A stretch of 64,000 nt of DNA, taken from positions 124,001 through 188,000 of the forward strand of contig JACJXD010000003.1 in the NCBI GenBank assembly GCA_020636845.1. Reading direction: 5' to 3'. The DNA is from Bacteroidales bacterium. Its GTDB lineage: Bacteria; Bacteroidota; Bacteroidia; Bacteroidales; Tenuifilaceae. Below the pieces are notes generated by a model, which was not told where the DNA came from, searched no databases, and saw nothing but the letters and a program-made list of their open reading frames with translations. Position numbers and translations under genes: made by a program. Below are positions 47,065-56,341 of this stretch, piece by piece; position 1 is the stretch's first letter, and each line of letters starts with the position of its first letter.

Positions 47065-47562
47065 TTAACGTCCCCTTGTTTTTTCCCAAACTTCCAAATC
47101 GGAAATATTTTTCCCGTCAATTTTTAAGCGTAAAGCTGTTTTTACATGATGAAATCCGCTGTTACCAGCGGCTCCGGGATTAATATAAAGGAAGTTTTTC
47201 TGCTTATCGAACTTAACCGTAAGTATGTGACTATGCCCGCACACAAAAATATTCGGCGATTTTTGTTTAAGTTGCTCCATAATGCCTTTATCGTAACGTC
47301 CCGGACGCCCTCCAATGTGGGTCATTAAAACCTCTACATTTTCAACCGTAAACCGCTGAAATATCGGATAAACCCTTCGCACCTTATAATCGTCGATATT
47401 ACCGTAAACGGCCATCAACGGCTTAAAAGCATTTATTTTATCGGCTAACTCCAACGAACCTATATCGCCTGCATGCCAAATCTCGTCGCATGTAGAAAAA
47501 AAATCTGTCAATCCTTCATCCCAAAATCCGTGGGTATCCGATAAAATCCCAATTTGCTTCAC
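47065..47562 (-). CDS. YfcE/MJ0936-type metallophosphoesterase
   Basis: A 165-aa phosphodiesterase. Metal-binding motifs appear in order: ILSDTHGFW, IWHAGDIGSLE, AVYGNIDD, LMTHIGGRPGRYD and VCGHSHIL. The family binds two Mn or similar metals and hydrolyses small phosphodiesters, with no firm physiological substrate in most cases. It is divergent from rsmE, sharing a 91-base promoter region. Confidence 0.93.
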   Translation of the reverse strand: MKQIGILSDTHGFWDEGLTDFFSTCDEIWHAGDIGSLELADKINAFKPLMAVYGNIDDYKVRRVYPIFQRFTVENVEVLMTHIGGRPGRYDKGIMEQLKQKSPNIFVCGHSHILTVKFDKQKNFLYINPGAAGNSGFHHVKTALRLKIDGKNISDLEVWEKTRGR

Positions 47563-47626
47563 TTTGTCATTATTTTATAAACCCTAATTTCTGACTTTCA
47601 GATTCTTAATTCTAACTTTCCTTTTC

Positions 47627-47634
47627 TACCTTTG
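47627..47634 (+). promoter_or_regulatory. -7 element of rsmE
   Basis: TACCTTTG followed by C matches TAnnTTTG, 19 bases before the rsmE ATG, with TTC at 47603-47605 as a weak -33 candidate. Confidence 0.55.
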
Positions 47635-47653
47635 CATTTCAAAAGCAAAGTAA

Positions 47654-48352
47654 ATGCAAATATTCTACGCTCCCAACATTACAGGAAATAAATATACCCT
47701 TACCGAAGAGGAATCCAAACACTGCATAAAAGTACTCCGAATGTCAGTTGGTGCTGAAATTACGCTAATCGATGGAAAAGGAAATTTATATACAGCAACA
47801 ATTTCCAACCCCAACTCCAAAAGTTGCGAAGTAGAAGTTACCAATGTTCAAGCCGAATACGGGAAACGAGACTTTTACCTTCACATAGCCATTGCTCCAA
47901 CAAAAAACATCGAAAGGTTTGAATGGTTTCTGGAAAAAGCCACCGAAATTGGCATTGACGAAATTACACCAATACTTTGCGAACGTTCGGAACGAAAAAG
48001 CATAAAAAACGACAGGCTCGAAAAAATCATCATTTCGGCAGTTAAACAATCAATAAAGGCTTACGTTCCAAAATTAAACGAAATGGTTCCCCTAAAACAA
48101 TTCTTAAGGAAGAGTTTTAACGGACAAAACTTTATTGCACACTGCAATAGTTGGGATTTACCTCCTTTAAAAGATCAAGTAAAACCTAACAGCAAAATCA
48201 CCATTCTAATTGGTCCCGAAGGCGATTTTTCGCCAGACGAAGTTGAATTATCCATTCAAAATGATTTTAGCGAAATTAGTTTAGGCACTTCCCGATTAAG
48301 AACAGAAACCGCAGGTATTGTAGCATGTCATACCGTTAATTTAAAAAACTGA
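47654..48352 (+). CDS. rsmE: 16S rRNA (uracil-1498-N3)-methyltransferase
   Basis: A 232-aa SPOUT methyltransferase. The N-terminal PUA-like part (EEESKHCIKVLRMSVGAEIT) is followed by the trefoil-knot domain with ILIGPEGDFSPDEV and ISLGTSRLRTETAGIVACH, the SAM-binding knot. It methylates U1498 of 16S rRNA. The length is normal. It stands alone with its own promoter. Confidence 0.96.
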   Translation: MQIFYAPNITGNKYTLTEEESKHCIKVLRMSVGAEITLIDGKGNLYTATISNPNSKSCEVEVTNVQAEYGKRDFYLHIAIAPTKNIERFEWFLEKATEIGIDEITPILCERSERKSIKNDRLEKIIISAVKQSIKAYVPKLNEMVPLKQFLRKSFNGQNFIAHCNSWDLPPLKDQVKPNSKITILIGPEGDFSPDEVELSIQNDFSEISLGTSRLRTETAGIVACHTVNLKN

Positions 48353-48470
48353 TAATTTATTTCCCGCTTCATTATCCTCCTTTCTACTTAAACTAAAGTA
48401 TTATTAAAACGGAAAACAGCAAACATAATGCTTTACCAGTCGATTGGCTCATCAAAGGAATCTCACTAAA

Positions 48471-48505
48471 ATTCAAAATTTATTCTAAATTGTGGCATAA
48501 CTTTG
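48471..48505 (+). promoter_or_regulatory. Promoter and direct-repeat box of the response-regulator gene
   Basis: Two 11-base direct repeats, ATTCAAAATTT (48471-48481) and ATTCTAAATTG (48482-48492), lie just upstream of TAACTTTG (48498-48505), a -7 box. The 11-base period is the usual spacing of OmpR/PhoB-type half-sites. The box takes the place of a -33 element. Nearly the same sequence is found at 50451, also starting 27 bases before its -7 box. Confidence 0.65.
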
Positions 48506-48509
48506 TTGC

Positions 48510-49187
48510 GTGAAAATATTAATTGTAGAAGACGAAAAAGAGTTAGCCGATAGCATAAAAACCTATCTTGAAGGAAATGGGTTTGTCTGCGAAATTGCTT
48601 CGAATGTTAATACTGCTATCGATAAAATAGTATCGTTTGAATACGATTGTGTTGTACTCGACCTTATGTTACCCGATGGCAATGGCTTTGAAGTTATCCA
48701 GGTAATTAAAAAAATAGAAAAAAATGAGGGTATCATAATCATTTCAGCAAAGGAAAGCCTTGAATCTAAAATTGACGGACTTCAACTTGGAGCTGACGAT
48801 TATATAACCAAACCGTTCCATTTATCGGAATTGTTGGTTAGAATACAGGCTCTCATTCGTAGAAAGAATTTTAGCGGTAATAATACTGTCAACTTTAACG
48901 AAATTGAAGTTGAAATACTCTCGAAAATAGTTAAGGTTAACGGAGAAAAGGTTGAACTAACTAAGAAAGAATTTGACTTGTTGCTTTTTTTAATGGGAAA
49001 CGAAAATAAGGTACTTTCGAAAAGCGCCATTGCAGAACATTTATCCGGCGATATGGCTTATATGCTCGATAATCACGATTTTGTGTATGCACATATTAAA
49101 AACTTGAAGAATAAACTAAAAGAGGCCGGGTGCAACGACTATATAAAAACTGTTTACGGATTAGGTTATAGATGGCAAAATGAGTAA
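48510..49187 (+). CDS. OmpR/PhoB-family response regulator
   Basis: A 225-aa regulator with a receiver domain (acidic pair in ILIVEDEKEL, phospho-acceptor Asp51 in VVLDLMLPDG, Lys101 in YITKPFHLSEL) and a C-terminal winged helix (KVELTKKEFDLLLFL, DFVYAHIKNLKNKLKEAG, TVYGLGYRW). The start codon is GTG, four bases after the -7 box, with a stop codon directly upstream in frame; the mRNA may be leaderless. It overlaps the kinase gene by eight bases. The box in its own promoter recurs before the PepSY-like gene, so it probably regulates itself and the downstream genes. Confidence 0.95.
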   Translation: MKILIVEDEKELADSIKTYLEGNGFVCEIASNVNTAIDKIVSFEYDCVVLDLMLPDGNGFEVIQVIKKIEKNEGIIIISAKESLESKIDGLQLGADDYITKPFHLSELLVRIQALIRRKNFSGNNTVNFNEIEVEILSKIVKVNGEKVELTKKEFDLLLFLMGNENKVLSKSAIAEHLSGDMAYMLDNHDFVYAHIKNLKNKLKEAGCNDYIKTVYGLGYRWQNE

Positions 49188-50448
49188 AAAACTTTTACGG
49201 CACACATCATTCTGGTACACAGCAACTTCAGTGACAGCACTAATCATTCTTTCTCCGCTGTTCTATGTGATTCTCACAAGACTATACAACGAGGATATTG
49301 ATGAATCGCTAATTCAACGAAAAAATGAATTTATCGGCAGTACTCTACCTTCCATATCAATTGCAGATATTGAAACATGGAACAAATTCAATTTTAATGC
49401 TCAAATTATCAACGATTCCAGTATAAAAAACGACACCATTTTTAACAGCTCTTATATGGACACTGTTGATGCAGAACTAGAACCCTACCGAGAACTCTGC
49501 ACGCCCATTAAAATTGAAGGGAAAAATTACACTTACACTTCCCGAATCAATTTAGTTGAAAAAGAAGATTTGCTTAAAAGTATTGCTTTGCTATTTGCCG
49601 CTTTTCTCATTCTTTTGCTAGTGGGAATGTTTATTATCAACAGAAAACTTTCCTCCAAAATTTGGAAGCCCTTTCACGAAATTCTCAGTCAAATTGAAAA
49701 ATTTCAGATTGATAGCAAAACTCTTCCGGAATTAAAGGAAACAAATATTGAAGAGTTTAACCGACTAAACAAAAGCTTTGAAAACTTGATTAGTAGAAAC
49801 AGAAATATTTACAGGCTTCAGAAAGAATTTACTGAAAATGCGGCACACGAATTACAAACTCCCCTTGCCGTATTCAGGGCTAAAATTGACCTGCTTATAC
49901 AAAGTCCCAACTTAAACAAAGACCAGTATGACATGCTGGAAAGCATAACCGAAAACATCACTCGGCTATCCAGGCTGAATAGTAACCTGCTGCTCCTATC
50001 CAAGATTGATAATAGTGGACACCATTACCCTAAAAAAACGGTAAACCTTAACAGTCTTATCAGTGGAAAAATCGACTTCTTTCAGGAACAAGCAAAGCAA
50101 AAAGGCATTAGCATTAATATTGATGTAACCAACAATGTTGAAATATACGGAAATCCCGATTTATTAGAAATCTTGATTAACAATCTGGTAATAAACGCCA
50201 TACAGCATAACATTGAAGGCGGAAAGGTTTCCATTTTACTCGCCAACAACTCCTTAATAATAAAAAATACCGGCAAGCCCGGCCCCCTTTCAAATGAAAA
50301 ATTATTCATCAGATTTTCAAAATCTGACCCATCGGGTAAAGGAACCGGGCTAGGATTGGCAATTGTTAAAAAGATTGCGGACCTTAGTAATTGGAAAATA
50401 CATTACTCTTTTTCCGATGAGTTGCATGTTTTTTCACTACAACTCTAA
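49180..50448 (+). CDS. Membrane sensor histidine kinase
   Basis: A 422-aa kinase with two membrane helices (SVTALIILSPLFYVILTRLY and SIALLFAAFLILLLVGMFII) flanking a periplasmic sensor of about 110 residues with no recognisable domain. The dimerisation domain has AAHELQTPLAV with phospho-acceptor His223, and the ATPase domain has NNLVINAIQHN, FIRFSKSDPSGKGTGLGLAI. It is translationally coupled to the response regulator by an eight-base overlap. The signal is unknown; the downstream efflux genes suggest envelope stress, metal or toxic compounds. Confidence 0.95.
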   Translation: MSKKLLRHTSFWYTATSVTALIILSPLFYVILTRLYNEDIDESLIQRKNEFIGSTLPSISIADIETWNKFNFNAQIINDSSIKNDTIFNSSYMDTVDAELEPYRELCTPIKIEGKNYTYTSRINLVEKEDLLKSIALLFAAFLILLLVGMFIINRKLSSKIWKPFHEILSQIEKFQIDSKTLPELKETNIEEFNRLNKSFENLISRNRNIYRLQKEFTENAAHELQTPLAVFRAKIDLLIQSPNLNKDQYDMLESITENITRLSRLNSNLLLLSKIDNSGHHYPKKTVNLNSLISGKIDFFQEQAKQKGISINIDVTNNVEIYGNPDLLEILINNLVINAIQHNIEGGKVSILLANNSLIIKNTGKPGPLSNEKLFIRFSKSDPSGKGTGLGLAIVKKIADLSNWKIHYSFSDELHVFSLQL

Positions 50449-50450
50449 TA

Positions 50451-50484
50451 ATTCAAAATTTCTTCAAATTCGTCCGCTACTTTG
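50451..50484 (+). promoter_or_regulatory. Promoter and response-regulator-like box of the PepSY-like gene
   Basis: ATTCAAAATTT (50451-50461) and CTTCAAATTCG (50462-50472) precede TACTTTG (50478-50484). Against the box at 48471, 19 of the first 23 positions are identical and the offset to the -7 box is the same 27 bases. It starts three bases after the kinase stop codon. Confidence 0.6.
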
Positions 50485-50512
50485 TGGCATTATTTAACCC
50501 AAAAATAACGCC

Positions 50513-50941
50513 ATGAAAAAGTACACAATCCTAATTATTGCAACACTATTTGCATCGTGCTCCAATGCTCAAAAGTTAAATGAGAAAAACGTACCCATTG
50601 CAGTAAAAGATGCCTTCCAAAAAGAGTATCCCAACATTACAAACGCTAAATGGGAATACGAAAATGGCAATTACGAAGTCAACTTTAACCTTGAAAATAA
50701 AGAAGCATCTCTACTAATTGATGAACAGGGGGACATTCTGGAAACAGAAATTGAAATCAAAACCAGCGAGTTACCAAAAACTGTAATCGATTATACTAAT
50801 GCAAATTATAAGGGAAAAAGAATAAAAGAGGCCGCTCGAATTATTAATTCAAAAGGCGAAATTACCTATGAAGCAGAAATAAAAGGGATGGATTTAATTT
50901 TCGACAGCAATGGAAACTTTATAAAAACTTCGAAAGAATAA
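50513..50941 (+). CDS. PepSY-like periplasmic protein
   Basis: A 142-aa protein with a signal of lipoprotein type (TILIIATLFASC, cysteine 16). Two repeats of the PepSY-like fold are visible: VPIAVKDAFQKEYPNITNAKW with YEVNFNLENKEASLLIDEQG, then LPKTVIDYTNANYKGKRIKE with ITYEAEIKGMDLIFDSNGNF. Such BLIP-like or PepSY-like proteins are common in Bacteroidota next to two-component systems and may bind ligands or inhibit proteases. It may modulate the histidine kinase. It has its own promoter with the shared box. Confidence 0.85.
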   Translation: MKKYTILIIATLFASCSNAQKLNEKNVPIAVKDAFQKEYPNITNAKWEYENGNYEVNFNLENKEASLLIDEQGDILETEIEIKTSELPKTVIDYTNANYKGKRIKEAARIINSKGEITYEAEIKGMDLIFDSNGNFIKTSKE

Positions 50942-51071
50942 ATAACCTAAGACCGACTCGTTCGTAATTCTCTATTACCGTAATTGGTTTAATGAATAGA
51001 AAAGAATTATTGATTCGGCCTTTACCATAAAATGGCTAACTTGTACATTACAACTTTGTAATTTCACATCA

Positions 51072-52316
51072 ATGATTATTATAAAAAGGTTACTGGTTTT
51101 AGGACTAGTTTTGCTATTTCAGGCAATATCTTCTAAAGCTCAAAAGTTAGAATTCTTCATAGCAAAAGGACTTGAAAACAGCCCTCTTATTAATGAGTAT
51201 CAAAATCAGGTAAAAGCGCTTATCTCCGATAGTTTAATTGTAAAATCGTCGAACTTACCGCAAATATCGAGCAGCACACAAGTTATGTATGCACCATCGT
51301 ATCAACACTTTGGATATGACAATGCAATTACTAATGGTGGAAACTACGTATCGGTTGTCGGTGTAAGTCAACCTATTTTGAATAGGCAAATAAAGAAAAA
51401 TAGGTATGAAAGCATAAGCATTCAAAAACAAAACTTACTTAACAACTCCGAAATAACCAATGCCGAGTTGGTAAAGTTAATTACCGCGCAATATATTGAT
51501 GCTTTTACTGCATATACCAATTTACAAGTTAGCAGTTCTTTTAAAGCCATGCTAAACGATTACCATAACGTGCTTAAAACACTGGTGGAAAATGGCGTTT
51601 ACAAGCAAAGCGATTTACTTGCATTGGACATTGAAATTAAGTCGGCTGAAGTCGATATGAATCAGCAAAAAATTGACCTTGAATATGCCGTTTCTGCATT
51701 GCGCCAAACCTGCGGAATGTCGGATACATCGCAGTTCTCGGCTATGTTACCTAACTTAAAAATAAAATCACAAATTAGTATTTTGCAATCACCTTTTCTG
51801 CACAAATTTCAACTGGACAGCCTATCCATTACCAACCAAATTGCCTCGATAAACAATAATTACCTGCCAAAAATAAGTTTGTTTGCCGACGCGGGCTTTA
51901 TGACAACTCAACTGCAACAATTGCAAAATCACTTTGGATATAGCACCGGAATTACCCTTAGCATTCCCATATACGATGGAAATCAACGAAAACATGAACT
52001 TCAAAAAATGAACCTACAGGAAAACACAAGGCAAAGTTACCAGCAATTCTTCAAGGCACAGTATTCTCAACAGGTAAAACAACTTAGCTCAATGTTAGAG
52101 TCGGTTGAAAATTCAATAAAAATCACGAATAATCAACTTGCTGACAGCAAAAATCTTGTAGTTCTTATTAAAACTCAACTCAATAGTGGAAACACAAGTA
52201 TAGTTGAACTAATTAATGCACTGAAGAATATTAATAGTGTTAACCGTTCATTAACCCTGCTAAAAGCCCAAAAACTTAAAATTATCAACGAGTATAACTA
52301 TTGGTTACAAAAATAA
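51072..52316 (+). CDS. TolC-family outer-membrane efflux protein
   Basis: A 414-aa protein with a signal peptide (LLVLGLVLLFQAISSKAQ). Long amphipathic helices (LVKLITAQYIDAFTAYTNLQ, KQLSSMLESVENSIKITNNQ) and conserved turns (LSIPIYDGNQRKHELQKM, the family's IPIFDGG-like segment) define the TolC/OEP fold. It forms the exit duct for the RND pump encoded next. It begins 130 bases after the PepSY-like gene; the gap has a CAACTTTG sequence that misses the -7 consensus and no copy of the shared box. It is 11 bases upstream of the fusion-protein gene. Confidence 0.93.
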   Translation: MIIIKRLLVLGLVLLFQAISSKAQKLEFFIAKGLENSPLINEYQNQVKALISDSLIVKSSNLPQISSSTQVMYAPSYQHFGYDNAITNGGNYVSVVGVSQPILNRQIKKNRYESISIQKQNLLNNSEITNAELVKLITAQYIDAFTAYTNLQVSSSFKAMLNDYHNVLKTLVENGVYKQSDLLALDIEIKSAEVDMNQQKIDLEYAVSALRQTCGMSDTSQFSAMLPNLKIKSQISILQSPFLHKFQLDSLSITNQIASINNNYLPKISLFADAGFMTTQLQQLQNHFGYSTGITLSIPIYDGNQRKHELQKMNLQENTRQSYQQFFKAQYSQQVKQLSSMLESVENSIKITNNQLADSKNLVVLIKTQLNSGNTSIVELINALKNINSVNRSLTLLKAQKLKIINEYNYWLQK

Positions 52317-52327
52317 AATAGGCAATT

Positions 52328-53272
52328 ATGAAACTATCGTTAAAAAGAAAAATTCCTGTAAGCATAATGTTTATGCTTGTTGCTATATTTTTTACCATAT
52401 TCAACTCATGTAAAAATAAAACGGATAATTCCGAAGAAAATATGAACAATACCACTCCGGTTACTATCACCGGAATATCTACCGAAAAATTGGATAAGTA
52501 TGAAGAGTTTTGTGCATACTCTACATACCTGAAAAAGAGTAAAGTTCGTTCGTCGATAGCCGGAATAATTACAAATTCACATGTCAACCAAGGCGAAGCC
52601 GTAATAAAAGGAACTATCCTTTTCTCCATAAAAACGAGAGAAGCCGTCGCACTGACAGAGGATAAAAATACACTCGATACTAATTTAAACTTTAGCGGTA
52701 ACATCAAAATTACTGCTCCTCGCAATGGAATTGTGGATTCCGTTTTTTACCAAAAAGGCGATTACATTCAGGAAGGCGATGAACTGGCATCGATAATAGA
52801 ACCCGAAAGTTTTGCGTTTATAACACTGGTTCCATTCGATATGCTTCACCTTATAAAAAAAGGAAAACATTGCAAAATAGTTCTACCCGATAATTCGACT
52901 ATTAATGGTATTGTAGGTTCAACTTTACCAAACATGGATTTTCAGAGTCAAAACGTAAAGGTTTTGGTTAAACCGTTGAAAAAACAAACTTTTCCCCAGA
53001 ATCTTATGGCAAAAGTTAACCTGATAATTTTCTCAAAACCGGATGTTTATACTTTACCCAAGGATGCAATTTTATCCGATGAAAGCCTTAAAAACTTTTG
53101 GGTTATGAAACTTTTAAACGATTCCGTCGCCATCAAAGTACCCATTAAAAAAGGCGTTGAAATAAATGATAGGGTTGAAATATTAAATCCCGTTTTTCAA
53201 AAAAACGACAGAATCATTTTATCGGGCAACTACGGTTTAGAGGATACAGCCAAGGTTATCATCATAAGGTAA
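52328..53272 (+). CDS. Periplasmic membrane fusion lipoprotein (HlyD/RND adaptor)
   Basis: A 314-aa protein with a lipobox (IFFTIFNSC). The lipoyl-like halves are VRSSIAGIITNSHVNQGEAV and KITAPRNGIVDSVFYQKGDY with a very short hairpin between, and the beta-barrel follows (LVPFDMLHLIKKGKHCKIVL). The final membrane-proximal part includes LPKDAILSDESLKNFWVMKL. It links the inner-membrane pump to TolC. The short hairpin is smaller than in AcrA-like adaptors. It is five bases from the pump gene, so both are translated together. Confidence 0.92.
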   Translation: MKLSLKRKIPVSIMFMLVAIFFTIFNSCKNKTDNSEENMNNTTPVTITGISTEKLDKYEEFCAYSTYLKKSKVRSSIAGIITNSHVNQGEAVIKGTILFSIKTREAVALTEDKNTLDTNLNFSGNIKITAPRNGIVDSVFYQKGDYIQEGDELASIIEPESFAFITLVPFDMLHLIKKGKHCKIVLPDNSTINGIVGSTLPNMDFQSQNVKVLVKPLKKQTFPQNLMAKVNLIIFSKPDVYTLPKDAILSDESLKNFWVMKLLNDSVAIKVPIKKGVEINDRVEILNPVFQKNDRIILSGNYGLEDTAKVIIIR

Positions 53273-53277
53273 AAACA

Positions 53278-56200
53278 ATGAAAAAAAATTTTTATTTTCT
53301 ATATAGAAATCCCATTTCACTAGTATTAGCCATTATTGTTCTTAGTGGCATTTACTTTTACTCGTACATGCACGTTTCGCTTTTTCCAGAAATAACCTTT
53401 CCAAAACTCAAAATTATTGCGGATAATGGCGAACAGCCAATCGATAAAATGATGATTACGGTAACTCGCCCGCTAGAAAACGCCATAAAGCAAGTTCCCG
53501 ACCTTCAGGTTTTGCGAAGTTCTACTAGCCGTGGTTCTTGCGAAATATCCGCATTCCTTAACTGGAACGCTGACATCAATCAAAGCCTTCAAATGCTAGA
53601 AATGCGCATTAACCAAGTTAAAGGGGAACTTCCCCCTGAAGTTCAGATTGATATTGAACGAATGAACCCTTCTATTCTTCCTGTTATGGGCTATACCCTT
53701 GAAAGCACAACCAAATCGCCCATTGAACTAAATTTAATTGCGAACTACATAGTTAAACCATTCCTATCGCAAATTTCAGGAGTTTCAAAAGTTGGAATAA
53801 TAGGCGGAAAAACTAAGGAGTTTTGGGTGGTCATGCAACAGGATAAAATGAGCCGGCTTCATATTACCCCCGAAATTATTGACAGCGCCGTTCACCAATC
53901 GAATTTCATTTTAGCCAATGGTTACCTGAACGATTACCGGAGAATGTACCTTTCGGTTACAAATTCAGCATTGCATGATAAAAAAGATATTGAAGATGTT
54001 ATTATCCGAAACAGTGGAAAAGATCTTATTAAACTAAAAGATATAGCCAATGTTGAAGTTCGCGAGAAAGTTGAATATACACGAATAAATGCCAATGGAA
54101 AACAAGCATTGCTGGTGGTTATTTTAAAACAGCCCAATGCTAACCTTGTAGATTTAGCAAAAGAGGTGGTTGCAAAGGAAAAAGAACTTAAAAGCCTCCT
54201 TCCGAAAGGGGTAAGAATGAAGACTTACTACAACCAAGCCGATTTTGTAAACGATTCAATTAAAAGCGTTTCGGATAGCCTATGGATTGGGTTACTGCTA
54301 GCTATTATTGTTGCAGCACTATTTCTTCGCTCGTTAAAGGCAAGCCTTACAATTCTAATCACCATTCCGATTACCATCTTACTCACTATTATGGTACTTT
54401 ATGGTTTTGGGTACACCTTAAACATTATGACACTTGGTGCTATTGCAGCCTCAATCGGATTGATAATTGATGACGCAATTGTAATAATTGAACAAATTCA
54501 CAGGGAACACGAGGAAAACCATGGATTAAAAACTTCCATACTTATTCATAATGCAATCAAGTATTTATTCCCGGCAATGGTAGGATCATCCTTGAGCACT
54601 ATTGTCATTTTTCTTCCCTTTGTTTTACTAAGCGGAGTTGCCGGTGCATATTTCAAAGTTTTAACCAATACCATGATTGTTACTTTAGTCTGTTCCTTTT
54701 TGGTTACATGGATTGGATTACCCGTTATTTACTCTTTTATTCCAAATTTTACCAGAAAGCGGAATTCTGCAAAATTTTCCGATAAAGAAGTAAAACAACA
54801 AACTTGGGTAAACTTTTTTGTTCGCAATTCATACATCAGCCTAATTTTTATTTTATTACTGATAGGCTCAATAGCTTATGTGCTTCCACGGTTGCAAACA
54901 GGATTTCTTCCAGAGATGGATGAAGGTTCTATTGTGCTCGATTACGATTCTCCTCCAGGAACTTCACTTAAGGAAACTGATAGAATACTTCGCGAAGTCG
55001 AAAAAATTATTACTAGCATTCCCGAAGTTGATGCCTATTCAAGGAGAACAGGAGCACAAATGGGCTTTTTTATTACCGAACCTAGTAGGGGCGATTACCT
55101 TATTCATCTTAAGAAAAATAGGACAAAAAGCACCGAAGAAATTATCGATGAACTCAGAAAAAAGATAGAGGCGACACAGCCCGCTTTGCGAATTGATTTT
55201 GGACAAGTAATCGGCGATATGTTAGGCGACCTCATGGAATCAGTTCAACCCATTGAAATTAAGATATTTGGCTCCGACTCAAAGAAACTTAATATACTTG
55301 CAAAACAAGTAGCCGCTGAAATTGGAAACATAAACGGAACTGCAGATGTTTTCAACGGAATCACAATTGCGGGTCCTTCAGTTGAAATTGTTCCCGATAA
55401 ACAAAAACTTGCACTCTTCGGTATATCGCCGAAAAGTTTACAGTACCAAATTCAACTTCTGGAGCAAGGTAATATAATTGGCAGCATCCCTGAAAAAGAG
55501 CAGTACACCAACATTCGCATGATATATCCAAAATCGGAACAGCTTAGCATGGAACAACTATCACAACAAAGTATTTTCTTACCAAATGGATTGCTTAAAC
55601 AACTGCAAGGTTTTGCCTCAATACAGGTAAATCCGGGTGTTGCCGAAATTACTCGTGAAAACTTACAGCCTGTAGCCATTGTAACGGCTCGACTAAATGG
55701 TCGCGATTTGGGAGGTGTTATGAAAGAAATAAAAAAACAGTTGAATAAAACCATTGCGTTACCCAATGGCTACTACATTTCATATGGCGGCGCTTACGCT
55801 GAGCAAAAACAATCGTTCGACGAGTTACTAATGATACTAGCAACCTCGTTCCTACTTGTCTTTACCATTATGCTATTCTTATTTCGAAATTACAAGGATG
55901 CTCTTATTATGATTTTCATTGCTATTTTAGGAGTAGCAGGAGGACTATTGGCGCTTTTCATTACGGGCACACCTTTAAACGTCGGCAGCTATACCGGACT
56001 AATTATGATTATTGGAATAATTGGCGAAAATGCGATATTCACATTTCAGCAATTTTCAACATCACGCAAGACTACTTCGAACAGCAATGCAATAACCTAT
56101 GCCATTTCTACCCGATTGCGTCCAAAACTAATGACAGCCATAGGCGCAATTACGGCTTTAACCCCCTTGGCTTTAGGAATAGGTACAGGTGCTCAAATGC

Positions 56201-56310
56201 ATCAACCTTTGGCTATTGCAGTTATAGGAGGATTTTTAACTGCAATTCCGCTATTACTTATCGTTTTGCCAACACTACTTGGAATTGTACATAAGGATTC
56301 GGAATCGTAA
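53278..56310 (+). CDS. RND-family efflux pump
   Basis: A 1010-aa inner-membrane pump with the normal RND layout: one helix, large periplasmic loop, six helices, second loop, five helices. TM4 has SIGLIIDDAIVIIEQIHREH with Asp398 and Asp399, as in the hydrophobe exporters (AcrB Asp407/408), not the single charge of heavy-metal pumps. TM10 reads GLIMIIGIIGENAIFTFQQF: the lysine of AcrB (Lys940) is glutamate 917 here. Periplasmic SFDELLMILATSF and GVAGGLLALFITGTPLNVGS are typical. Substrates are probably organic toxic compounds rather than metals, but this is inference. Confidence 0.93.
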   Translation: MKKNFYFLYRNPISLVLAIIVLSGIYFYSYMHVSLFPEITFPKLKIIADNGEQPIDKMMITVTRPLENAIKQVPDLQVLRSSTSRGSCEISAFLNWNADINQSLQMLEMRINQVKGELPPEVQIDIERMNPSILPVMGYTLESTTKSPIELNLIANYIVKPFLSQISGVSKVGIIGGKTKEFWVVMQQDKMSRLHITPEIIDSAVHQSNFILANGYLNDYRRMYLSVTNSALHDKKDIEDVIIRNSGKDLIKLKDIANVEVREKVEYTRINANGKQALLVVILKQPNANLVDLAKEVVAKEKELKSLLPKGVRMKTYYNQADFVNDSIKSVSDSLWIGLLLAIIVAALFLRSLKASLTILITIPITILLTIMVLYGFGYTLNIMTLGAIAASIGLIIDDAIVIIEQIHREHEENHGLKTSILIHNAIKYLFPAMVGSSLSTIVIFLPFVLLSGVAGAYFKVLTNTMIVTLVCSFLVTWIGLPVIYSFIPNFTRKRNSAKFSDKEVKQQTWVNFFVRNSYISLIFILLLIGSIAYVLPRLQTGFLPEMDEGSIVLDYDSPPGTSLKETDRILREVEKIITSIPEVDAYSRRTGAQMGFFITEPSRGDYLIHLKKNRTKSTEEIIDELRKKIEATQPALRIDFGQVIGDMLGDLMESVQPIEIKIFGSDSKKLNILAKQVAAEIGNINGTADVFNGITIAGPSVEIVPDKQKLALFGISPKSLQYQIQLLEQGNIIGSIPEKEQYTNIRMIYPKSEQLSMEQLSQQSIFLPNGLLKQLQGFASIQVNPGVAEITRENLQPVAIVTARLNGRDLGGVMKEIKKQLNKTIALPNGYYISYGGAYAEQKQSFDELLMILATSFLLVFTIMLFLFRNYKDALIMIFIAILGVAGGLLALFITGTPLNVGSYTGLIMIIGIIGENAIFTFQQFSTSRKTTSNSNAITYAISTRLRPKLMTAIGAITALTPLALGIGTGAQMHQPLAIAVIGGFLTAIPLLLIVLPTLLGIVHKDSES

Positions 56311-56341
56311 ACAGAAAACTTTGCAACAAACTAAAAAACTT

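Noticed and set aside
50942..51071. Third copy of the regulator box before the tolC-like gene
   Set aside because: No ATTC-AAAT direct repeat lies 27 bases upstream of the closest -7-like sequence (CAACTTTG at 51051), which itself misses the consensus.
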